The position numbers were made by a program, and so were the translations under genes. A stretch of 38,126 nt of DNA, taken from Rhodospirillaceae bacterium. Lineage in GTDB: Bacteria > Pseudomonadota > Alphaproteobacteria > Rhodospirillales > Rhodospirillaceae. The notes below the pieces were generated by a model that made no database searches, was not told the origin of the DNA, and saw only the letters and a list, made by a program, of their open reading frames with translations. Shown here in pieces: positions 24,677 through 32,300 of the stretch (its first letter is position 1; each line of letters opens with the position of its first letter). The DNA lies in assembly GCA_016937315.1 (NCBI GenBank), contig JAFGWD010000285.1:1-38126 (forward strand), in the 5' to 3' direction.

Positions 24677-25752
24677 CGGCTTCCAGTTTTTCCATCGCAG
24701 GGCGAGCCATTGGCACCGGTCACCCGCCTTATGTGATTGCCGAACTCTCAGGCAACCATAATGGTGATCTCAACCGCGCCCTGGCCCTGGTTGACGCAGC
24801 ACATGCGGCAGGTGTCGATGCCATCAAGTTGCAAACATATACCGCCGATACCATGACCATCGACTGCGACAAGCCCGAGTTCATGATTAAAGGCGGCCTG
24901 TGGGATGGCTACAAACTCTATGCCCTGTATGAGGAAGCCTACACCCCTTGGGCATGGCATCCTGCCCTGTTTGCCCGTGGGCACGAACTAGGGGTGCACG
25001 TCTTCAGCACTCCATTTGATGCCAGTGCCGTGGATTTTCTGGAAGGGCTTGATGTCCCAGCTTATAAGATCGCCTCATTTGAGCTGACTGACGTGCCACT
25101 GATCCGTAAAGTTGCCGCCACCGGAAAACCAATGATCATGTCCACCGGCATGGCAAGCCTTGACGAAATTCAGCAAGCCGTCACTACCGCCCGAGATGCC
25201 GGTTGTCAGGACATCTGCCTGCTCTATTGCGTTTCCGGCTACCCAACACCGGTTTCCGACGCCAACCTTCTTACCCTGCCGGAGTTAGGCAAGGCACTGG
25301 GCGTCGTCACTGGATTTTCTGATCATGCACCAGGAACGGCGGTCTCCGTATCTGCTGTAGCTCTTGGCGCAGCCGTCATCGAAAAGCACTTCACCCTTGC
25401 CCGCGCCGATGGTGGACCGGACGCAGCCTTTTCTCTGGAGCCTGACGAATTGGCTGCGCTGTGCCGCGACTGCCGCATCGCATGGGAAGCTCTTGGCTCC
25501 GCCGGATTCCGCCGTAAGGCGAGTGAAACGGCCAACGTAATTTTTCGCCGTTCTCTTTATGCCGTGAAAGATATTGCTGCAGGAGAACTCTTGACGGCAG
25601 AAAACGTCCGAGTGATCCGGCCTGGTTATGGCCTGCCACCAAAGGATCTTCCCAACGTTCTTGGCCGCATTGCTATACGCGCTATTGTTCGCGGGACAGC
25701 CCTACACGCCGAGATGATCGGCGATACACCCAAATCCACGAGGTTAAGTTAA
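24673..25752 (+). CDS. pseI: Pseudaminic acid synthase, PseI
   Basis: NeuB-family TIM barrel that condenses PEP with the trideoxy-diacetamido-altrose released by PseG. Seen are VIAELSGNHNGDLNRAL, AIKLQTYTADTMTI, VFSTPFDASAVDFLE, YKIASFELTD, STGMASLDEI, TGFSDHAPG and IEKHFTL, all of the PseI type. The last 70 residues (RRSLYAVKDIAAGELLTAEN) are the SAF, antifreeze-like, domain that closes the active site. Length (359 residues) is normal. The ATG overlaps the formyltransferase stop; the next gene begins on the last base of this stop (TAATG). CMP activation by an SpsF-like enzyme would follow. Confidence 0.95.
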   Translation: MTASSFSIAGRAIGTGHPPYVIAELSGNHNGDLNRALALVDAAHAAGVDAIKLQTYTADTMTIDCDKPEFMIKGGLWDGYKLYALYEEAYTPWAWHPALFARGHELGVHVFSTPFDASAVDFLEGLDVPAYKIASFELTDVPLIRKVAATGKPMIMSTGMASLDEIQQAVTTARDAGCQDICLLYCVSGYPTPVSDANLLTLPELGKALGVVTGFSDHAPGTAVSVSAVALGAAVIEKHFTLARADGGPDAAFSLEPDELAALCRDCRIAWEALGSAGFRRKASETANVIFRRSLYAVKDIAAGELLTAENVRVIRPGYGLPPKDLPNVLGRIAIRAIVRGTALHAEMIGDTPKSTRLS

Positions 25753-27020
25753 TGAACACCCTGGCCTTGTTTGGCGGCACTCCTGCTCTGACCCAACCGC
25801 TTACCCCTTATCGCTCCACAGGAAAGGAGGAAGAGGAGGCGGTCATACGCACCATGAGATCAGGAACTTTGTCGGGTTTTTTCGGGTCGTGGGGAGAAGA
25901 ATTCCACGGTGGACCGGAAGTTCGTGCGTTTGAAAAGGCCTGGGCACACCGTTTTACCTGTAAACATGCGATTACCGTCAATTCCAACACCTCCGGCCTG
26001 ATTGCCGCCATGGGTGCCATTGGCACCAGCCCCGGTGATGAGATTATCGTCCCTCCATTCAGTATGTCCGCCACCGTGATGGCCCCGCTGATTTACGGTG
26101 GCATCCCGGTCTTCGTAGACCTGGAGCCGGAGACTTTCTGCCTGGACCCAGATAAGGTTCGCGCTGCCATCACACCGAAGACCCGGGCTATTCTTGCTGT
26201 CAACATGTTCGGCCACCCAGCAGCCTTGCACGAACTGCGATCTCTCGCCGACGAAAAAGGCATTTACCTGATCGAAGATGCTGCGCAGTCTCCGTTAGCA
26301 ATGGAAAATGGGCGTTATGCCGGAACCATCGGCCACATCGGGATCTTCAGCCTGAACTACCACAAGCATATTCATACCGGCGAAGGTGGCGTCTGCTGCA
26401 CCAATGACGATGACTTAGCCAAACGGCTGTGCGCCATCCGCAACCACGGTGAAAATGTCGTTGAACCAATGGGTATTCGCGATATCACGAATATGGTTGG
26501 CTTCAACTTCCGCCTCACCGAGTTGCAAGCCGCAATAGGGATTGAGCAACTCAAGAAAATCGACGCACTCGTCGATGCACGCGAGGCCATCGCACATCGC
26601 CTATCTGAAGCCACACACAACCTCCCTGGGCTCGCCCCCCCCGTCGTCCGCGCAGGGTGCAGACACGTCCATTACGTTTGGATGGCACGCTACAACGCCA
26701 CACAGACAGGGGTCCCGCGCAAAGACGTCATTGCTGCATTAAATGCCGAGGGCGTGCCCGCGTATGAAGGATATCTGGAGCCCCTTTACATGCTGCCCGT
26801 GTTCCAACGCCGTCACGCTATTGGTCGTGATGGTTGGCCCTTTACCCTAAGTGACCGCGCCTATGCTCCTGGACTGTGTCCAATCGCCGAGCGTCTACAG
26901 CACAATGAAATTATTGCCTTTGCCGTCTGCTCTTATCAACTGAACCTCAGTGAGCAGGATTCTGTTATTGCGGGATTTGAAAAGGTCTTCACCAATCTTA
27001 ACGCCCTGCGCAATAGATAA
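25752..27020 (+). CDS. DegT/DnrJ/EryC1 aminotransferase
   Basis: A second sugar aminotransferase, distinct from PseC. The PLP lysine is K205 in FSLNYHKHIHTGEGG, with YLIEDAAQS binding the cofactor and TVNSNTSGLIAAMGA at 76-90. The opening LALFGGTPAL and the length (422 residues) point to the subgroup that includes AHBA synthase and cyclitol aminotransferases (StsC-like) rather than to PseC. It probably aminates another keto sugar or cyclitol. Its close neighbours are an SpsF-like cytidylyltransferase and a Gfo/Idh oxidoreductase, which together could form a small sugar-nucleotide pathway. The start shares one base with the previous stop. Confidence 0.85.
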   Translation: MNTLALFGGTPALTQPLTPYRSTGKEEEEAVIRTMRSGTLSGFFGSWGEEFHGGPEVRAFEKAWAHRFTCKHAITVNSNTSGLIAAMGAIGTSPGDEIIVPPFSMSATVMAPLIYGGIPVFVDLEPETFCLDPDKVRAAITPKTRAILAVNMFGHPAALHELRSLADEKGIYLIEDAAQSPLAMENGRYAGTIGHIGIFSLNYHKHIHTGEGGVCCTNDDDLAKRLCAIRNHGENVVEPMGIRDITNMVGFNFRLTELQAAIGIEQLKKIDALVDAREAIAHRLSEATHNLPGLAPPVVRAGCRHVHYVWMARYNATQTGVPRKDVIAALNAEGVPAYEGYLEPLYMLPVFQRRHAIGRDGWPFTLSDRAYAPGLCPIAERLQHNEIIAFAVCSYQLNLSEQDSVIAGFEKVFTNLNALRNR

Positions 27021-27031
27021 GGACCCCGCCG

Positions 27032-27781
27032 ATGACTCAGCGTCGTGTCATTGCCAGCATTGAAGCACGTATGGGCTCATCCCGTTTACCAGGAAAAGTC
27101 CTTATGGACATCCATGGTCAACCCGCGCTTTGGCGGCTGGTTGACCGTCTACGCCAATGCCACACCCTTGATGATATCATCGTTGCAACATCAACGGCTC
27201 CTGGCGACGACGTCCTCGCCGATTGGTGCGCGAACAAAGGGATCGCCTGTTTCCGCGGGTCCGAAAATGACGTCTTGCAGCGCGTTGTCATGGCACAAAA
27301 ACATATGCGGTCCGATATTGTTGTAGAAATAACCGGTGACTGCCCGCTAACAGATCCAGAAATTATCGACCTGGGCGTTGAAACGTTCCTAACTAACGAT
27401 GTTGATGTGGTTTGCACCGTTGCGGGAACCGCCACGTGGCCAATGGGGCAAGACATCCAGGTTTATCCTCTCGTTTTGCTGGATTATGTGGAACGCACTG
27501 TCCACGACTTGGCCGTACGGGAGCATGTTTCCCTGCATTTCTATGAGAATCCAGACCGTTACCGCATACACAAGATGATTGCACCACGTTCCTGGCAGCG
27601 CCCAAACTGGCGTTTTCAGCTCGACTATGCGGAAGACCTTGCCTTTCTAAACGCAGTTTATGCCTCTTTGGAGCCCCTGCACGGCCCACACTTCGGCATG
27701 GCACACATCATGTCATTTCTGCACGACCATCCTGAAATCGTTGCCCTGAACATTTCCTGCGAAGAAAAGCCGACACGATGA
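27032..27781 (+). CDS. Second SpsF-like cytidylyltransferase
   Basis: The opening IASIEARMGSSRLPGKVLMD and IVVEITGDCPLTDPEIIDL are the two key motifs of the SpsF/KdsB family, as in the copy at 19656-20420. The later segment WPMGQDIQVYPL and FQLDYAEDLAFLNAVY differ from that copy, so the two are diverged paralogues. Length is 249 residues. It probably activates a different sugar, perhaps one made by the DegT aminotransferase and the Gfo/Idh enzyme on either side. AAGGA nine bases before the ATG supports the start, and the stop overlaps the next ATG. Confidence 0.83.
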   Translation: MTQRRVIASIEARMGSSRLPGKVLMDIHGQPALWRLVDRLRQCHTLDDIIVATSTAPGDDVLADWCANKGIACFRGSENDVLQRVVMAQKHMRSDIVVEITGDCPLTDPEIIDLGVETFLTNDVDVVCTVAGTATWPMGQDIQVYPLVLLDYVERTVHDLAVREHVSLHFYENPDRYRIHKMIAPRSWQRPNWRFQLDYAEDLAFLNAVYASLEPLHGPHFGMAHIMSFLHDHPEIVALNISCEEKPTR

Positions 27782-28797
27782 CACGATGGAAGACGGCCTT
27801 GTTTGGATTCGGAAAGATTGGATCAGGCTTGGCCGATGATCCATTGATGGCGCTCCATTATCCCTATGCCACCCATGCCCAGGTTCTCCGTGACCACTCC
27901 GCGTTTGACTGGGTTGCTGTGGTTGACCCAACGGAAACAGCACGAACCTCGGCACTTAAACTCTGGCATGTTCCAGAAACAGCTGCCTCCGCTCATGCCC
28001 TGAGGTCAGCAAATGAAATCGAAGTTGCAATAATTGCAACACCTCCAGACAGCCGCCCCAATATCATTGGCTCTCTCCCAAATTTGAGAGCTGTCTTGGT
28101 AGAGAAACCTTTAGCGGCCACGCCTGCTGCTGCGGAGAATTTTCTTTCTCTGTGCGAAGCGCGGGGCATATCCGTCAATGTCTCACTTCCGCGTCGCCAT
28201 GATTATTCCTTGAGAGAACTGGCTGAAGGCCGTTTAGTTCAACAAATCGGCACGCCAATGGCAGCTTTTGCCGTATATGGAAATGGGCTGGCTAATAACG
28301 GCACCCACATGATTGATCTGATCCATTTGCTACTAGGAGACATCTGCAGCGTGCAGGCCATCGCAGGGAGCACGCCTTTCGTTGAAGGCCCCATTTCAGG
28401 GGATATCAATCTCCCTTTCACGTTAACACTCCAGTCCGGCATCGCCGCCATGGTCCATCCGGTGAAGTTTTCTTGCTATCGTGAAAATAGCCTGGATATC
28501 TGGGGGGAACGGGGCCGATTACAAATCCTGCGTGAAGGGCTGAGTTTTTTATATACGCCCGCAACAAAATCCCGAACCACCACGGGCGCAAATGAGATTG
28601 CTCATGACCAGGCATCCCTGACGACATCCAGCATCGGATGCGCCCTTTATAGCGTCTACGACAATCTCGACTGCGTATTGCGCGGCGGACAATCTCACTG
28701 TCCTGGCCACTTAGCCCTGAAAACCATGCGCATTGTCGATGCTATTCTCCGCTCTGCTGACGCGAATGGCACCGTTATACCTTGTGACGTAGCATGA
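27778..28797 (+). CDS. Gfo/Idh/MocA family oxidoreductase
   Basis: The Rossmann motif ALFGFGKIGSGLAD opens the protein, and VLVEKPLAATPAAAE carries the family's EKP lysine. In the second half, NNGTHMIDLIHLLLGD holds the His/Asp pattern of the active site. Length is 339 residues. It is the third of four such proteins in the window and is closely coupled to its neighbours by ATGA overlaps at both ends. An NAD(P)-dependent sugar oxidation or reduction is expected; the substrate is unknown. Confidence 0.83.
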   Translation: MTRWKTALFGFGKIGSGLADDPLMALHYPYATHAQVLRDHSAFDWVAVVDPTETARTSALKLWHVPETAASAHALRSANEIEVAIIATPPDSRPNIIGSLPNLRAVLVEKPLAATPAAAENFLSLCEARGISVNVSLPRRHDYSLRELAEGRLVQQIGTPMAAFAVYGNGLANNGTHMIDLIHLLLGDICSVQAIAGSTPFVEGPISGDINLPFTLTLQSGIAAMVHPVKFSCYRENSLDIWGERGRLQILREGLSFLYTPATKSRTTTGANEIAHDQASLTTSSIGCALYSVYDNLDCVLRGGQSHCPGHLALKTMRIVDAILRSADANGTVIPCDVA

Positions 28798-29891
28798 AAA
28801 ATGCCCTGCTTTACGCAGATGACCCAGGTGGAGCAAATTATCTTGCTGCGCTTCCCGATGCGATCACCAAAGCGGGGGTGCACTCCCACTTCTTTGTCGC
28901 GCCATATTTAGAGGGCTTTGCCCGTGACCGAGGGTACAACGCCAGCCCCCTCATCCCTGATGTAGCACCTGAAACATTGCTCGCCGACATTGACCTTTTG
29001 CTTGTTGGGACATCTGACATCCGCGACTGTTATGCGCATCGCCTAACCACAGCGGCAAAAAGCATCGCTATTCCCTCCGTCGGAGTGGTTGATATGGCCG
29101 TTAATGCTGAACATCGGTTTTGTGGAACAAGTAGCGACCCCCTCCGTTACGCACCGGACTGGCTCATCCTCCCAGACAAACTAAGCGTTGATATATATAA
29201 CCACCTTGGCTTCCGAGACGACCGTATCGCCCTGTGTGGGCACCCGCACTACGACATCGTAAGAAACCGAAAGACCGAGCTACAAAACCAAAACAGGAAA
29301 CGCCTCAGGGATAAAGTTTTCCCCGCAGCACCAACAAACCGCCCAATCTGGCTATTTCTGGCAGAAGGCAGAGATGTCCTGAATCCACATTTAAATTTCC
29401 GCACCGATGATTACACACTCCACGGACGGGGTGACAGTAACTTTCGTGCCTGTATCCTGCTTGAAGAAGTCGTCGATATAGGGCGGACTTTCACACCTCA
29501 GCCTTGGATTGCACTACGACCGCACCCCAAAAGTGATCTACAGGACTTTGCCCCCATCCTGGCGGATGTTGATAATATCAACCAGGGGGGAGATCCTCTT
29601 GAGGCCATATGGTCCGCAGACCTAATCATCGGAATGGCAACCATGCTGCTGATGGAAACCCTTTTGCTCGGAAGACCCCACGTAGGGATACTGCCCCGCG
29701 TTGCTGAGACCTACCAACTGGTAACACTACAGGCGGGCGTATCTCCCGTTGCCACGACACAGGCCGACTTGCGGCACCTTCTTACCTCACCTCCAGCCAT
29801 AAATAAAAGCGCCGCAGACTCTCTTCTGCCTCCTGGCGCACTAAACCGTGTCATTGCGATCATAAAGACAATATTGTCTCTGCCCAATTAA
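28794..29891 (+). CDS. Unrecognised protein, possibly a GT-B-like transferase
   Basis: I do not recognise a named family. The 365 residues begin with a Rossmann-like strand (ALLYADDPGGANYLAALPDA), contain DIDLLLVGTSDIRDCYA and PSVGVVDM, and end with IALRPHPKSDLQDF, IWSADLIIGMATMLLMETLLLGRP and HVGILPR. RPHP and the late SADLIIG-M-MLLMETLLLGRP pattern resemble the second domain of CDP-glycerol glycerophosphotransferase and UDP-GlcNAc 2-epimerase-type GT-B folds. There are no membrane segments. A cytoplasmic transferase using the CMP-activated product is the favoured guess. It is coupled to the oxidoreductase before it by an ATGA overlap. Confidence 0.6.
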   Translation: MKNALLYADDPGGANYLAALPDAITKAGVHSHFFVAPYLEGFARDRGYNASPLIPDVAPETLLADIDLLLVGTSDIRDCYAHRLTTAAKSIAIPSVGVVDMAVNAEHRFCGTSSDPLRYAPDWLILPDKLSVDIYNHLGFRDDRIALCGHPHYDIVRNRKTELQNQNRKRLRDKVFPAAPTNRPIWLFLAEGRDVLNPHLNFRTDDYTLHGRGDSNFRACILLEEVVDIGRTFTPQPWIALRPHPKSDLQDFAPILADVDNINQGGDPLEAIWSADLIIGMATMLLMETLLLGRPHVGILPRVAETYQLVTLQAGVSPVATTQADLRHLLTSPPAINKSAADSLLPPGALNRVIAIIKTILSLPN

Positions 29892-29904
29892 GAGAAGTTA
29901 CCTG

Positions 29905-31563
29905 ATGCCAAAGTCCCCTCTCGCAGCACGCCGCAGCGTTTTTCTGGCTAAGCTCAAACACGTGGCCAAAAGTGCCTATGCACGGCATCTGGATGCCAGA
30001 AATTGCGGGACAAAAGAGTATCGATCACAACGTAAGGCCGTTGAGGAAAAGATTGCGTCCATACCCCGCGAGAACAAGACAGAGGAAACAACGGGGGCCA
30101 TATTAATTGATGGATCTTTCGACAACCCAAACTACTGGTATCGCCTAGGCCTATGCCTCGCAGCATCTGGATTCCCCCCCAGCAATCGGATCGGCATTAT
30201 CGGCCCTTACCGAAAGGGCGCCTGTTCTGCGACGCTCCGTACTCTTGGCGTTGCCAAAATTGTCGATTTCAGCAGCCCTAAAAAATGCAGCTTCGTGCTC
30301 CTGGCCCGGAAACTGCTGCGACAATGTCAGATCCCTAGTGATATCTTAAAGTTGAAGCTTCCCGACAATTACCCTGCGGCCTCTCTCTATGACCAAATCC
30401 TAAAGCGCCAACGAACCGCCTGCGTTCGATTGGACGACGCAATGCTTGAAACCTACGTCGTCGAAACCCTGGCGGCCATTTCTGAGGCCAACAATCTTCT
30501 GTCCATTCACACGCCAAGCCTAATTCTGCTTTCTCACGCCATAACCCCCCTTGGCTCATCTCTCGCTTGGGCTGCTCAACGCCAAGGTATCGATACAATC
30601 GTTCTGTTTGGTAATTATGGAACGCCTCGCTTTTGGCGAATCCATGACTCAGAGAGCTATTTTAACAGCGTTGATCGGCCGTCTGGCACGGACATAGACG
30701 CCCTGACCGAAGGTCAAGCCAACGCTTTACTCAAAATCGGAACAACCTATTTAGAAAAACGCCTGTCTGGGCAAACGAATGACATCGCCACACAATATGC
30801 CTTCGCAAAAGGGGAACACCTAGACCGATCTGATCTTGCACAGCGTTTCGGATGGAACGATGACAAGCCTATTATTTCTGTCTACGCATCAAACTGGTTC
30901 GACTTCCCCCACAGCGTGGGCATGACTCAGTTCACCGACTTTCTGGACTGGATTAACGTTACAAAGGCTTCCGCAATCGCCAACACAAACGTCTACTGGC
31001 TTTTTCGTTCTCATCCTGTGGATAACTGGTATGGAGGCCTCACCCTCAAGGATGTGCTTCCTGATAAGATTGCCCACCATGTGCGTTTATGCCCATCAAA
31101 TTGGTCCGGAAGTGCGGTTACTGAGATTGCTGATGGGCTGATTACCTATCACGGCACCGCCGCCGTTGAATATGCGGCATTAGGCAAGCCTGCTCTGGTC
31201 GCTGATCGTGGCTGGTACCACGACTGTGGTTTCGTGGTCTGGCCACAGACGCGTGCCGACTATATTGCTGCTCTCGCTCGCCCGTGGTGGCAGGATCTGG
31301 ATATGGAAACAGCGCAACAACGAGCACGCATTTTCGCCGGGTGGTATTTCTGCGTCCCAGAATGGCAAAAAGACATGGTCCTGCCCGACGACTCACATCA
31401 AGGTGACTTGTACCAAACGTTGTTGGCTTATCTCACAAAGAAACCGGACATCATTGCACGCGAAGTTGCAGAAATTCACCAGTGGCTAAAATCAGAAACC
31501 TCTTTCTATCACACCTACAAAATGCAGAACACCAACAGCTACGGCCTCTCAAATATCGCCTAG
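29905..31563 (+). CDS. Unrecognised 552-aa protein, capsule-synthesis-like
   Basis: No named family is certain. The C-terminal half looks like a GT-B domain: IISVYASNWFDFPH, VYWLFRSHPVDNWYGG, ITYHGTAAVEYAALGKPALVA, and IYHDCGF-like GWYHDCGFVVWP. The order FRSHP then HGTAAVEYAALGKP is that of capsule polysaccharide proteins such as KpsS/KpsC-type Kdo transferases. The N-terminal 150 residues are basic and contain IGIIGPYRKGACSATLRTLG. No membrane segments are seen. An AGAGAAG site precedes the ATG. It may be the transferase that adds nonulosonic acid to a carrier or protein such as flagellin, but this is inference. Confidence 0.6.
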   Translation: MPKSPLAARRSVFLAKLKHVAKSAYARHLDARNCGTKEYRSQRKAVEEKIASIPRENKTEETTGAILIDGSFDNPNYWYRLGLCLAASGFPPSNRIGIIGPYRKGACSATLRTLGVAKIVDFSSPKKCSFVLLARKLLRQCQIPSDILKLKLPDNYPAASLYDQILKRQRTACVRLDDAMLETYVVETLAAISEANNLLSIHTPSLILLSHAITPLGSSLAWAAQRQGIDTIVLFGNYGTPRFWRIHDSESYFNSVDRPSGTDIDALTEGQANALLKIGTTYLEKRLSGQTNDIATQYAFAKGEHLDRSDLAQRFGWNDDKPIISVYASNWFDFPHSVGMTQFTDFLDWINVTKASAIANTNVYWLFRSHPVDNWYGGLTLKDVLPDKIAHHVRLCPSNWSGSAVTEIADGLITYHGTAAVEYAALGKPALVADRGWYHDCGFVVWPQTRADYIAALARPWWQDLDMETAQQRARIFAGWYFCVPEWQKDMVLPDDSHQGDLYQTLLAYLTKKPDIIAREVAEIHQWLKSETSFYHTYKMQNTNSYGLSNIA

Positions 31564-31595
31564 TTCCTACATGCATAATTGCAGGAGAGCTTCTC

Positions 31596-32165
31596 ATGAG
31601 CCCAATCGCTTTCCTTTCGGGCACTAAAGTTACTCTGCGCCCCTTAGAGCGCAGAGACATTGACGGAGCATACCCGTCATGGCTGAACGACCAAAATAGT
31701 GATCGTTACACTGAGCATGCAATCTTCCCGCGCAATATCGACGATATCTTGCGCTACTATGAAGGGTTGCGAACTGACCGATCAATTCTGCATCTAGCAA
31801 TTATCGCCCGAGAGAACGGCCATCATGTAGGAAACGTCTCCCTCCAATCTATCGACTGGGTGTCCCGCCACGCCGAGTTTGCGATCCTGATTGGAGAAGA
31901 AGAAGCACGAGGAAAGGGCTTCGGAACTGAGGCCATACACCTGACGCTTGATCACGGATTTAACCGCCTGAATCTAAACCGTATTTGGCTAGGCGTTAAT
32001 GCCGAAAACACCACCGCCTTAACCCTATACCACCGAGCCGGCTTTAAGAAAGAAGGACTCATGCGTCAACATATCATCCGTGAAGGCCGGGCATTTGACA
32101 TGATCATAATGGGGCTTCTAGCCTCTGATTTTTATGCTCTCCGTGGAGAGAGGGTGGAGGCCTAG
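31596..32165 (+). CDS. GNAT-family N-acetyltransferase (RimL-like)
   Basis: This 189-residue protein starts FLSGTKVTLRPLERRDIDGA and has the acetyl-CoA motif EEARGKGFGTEAIHL, followed by NAENTTALTLYHRAGFKKEG. These are standard RimJ/RimL-type features. I chose the ATG at 31596 because GGAG lies eight bases upstream; upstream in-frame codons to 31482 fall inside the previous gene. It is the last gene of the long operon before a 135-base gap, so it may act late, acetylating an amine or hydroxyl of the finished sugar. It could also act on a protein; the sequence does not decide. Confidence 0.85.
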   Translation: MSPIAFLSGTKVTLRPLERRDIDGAYPSWLNDQNSDRYTEHAIFPRNIDDILRYYEGLRTDRSILHLAIIARENGHHVGNVSLQSIDWVSRHAEFAILIGEEEARGKGFGTEAIHLTLDHGFNRLNLNRIWLGVNAENTTALTLYHRAGFKKEGLMRQHIIREGRAFDMIIMGLLASDFYALRGERVEA

Positions 32166-32300
32166 GGCTTTCCATATAGAAAAGATTATTGCCCCCTTAG
32201 CCCTACTATAACGTTCAAGATCCAGCTGCCTCTTTGAAAAAAAATGTAAAAATTCCCTCCACAAATACCTGAACTATTCAGCGCCACAGGACACCGCATT
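32166..32300 (+). other. Gap before the ABC transporter gene
   Basis: The 135 bases contain an A8 run near 32238 and other AT-rich stretches but no convincing -35/-10 pair or hairpin. AGGA at 32288-32291 is the ribosome binding site of the next gene. The transporter may be transcribed through from the operon or from a promoter here. Confidence 0.3.

Noticed and set aside
32166..32300. Promoter TTGCCC/TATAAC before the ABC transporter gene
   Set aside because: The spacing is only 12 bases, too short for a sigma70 promoter.
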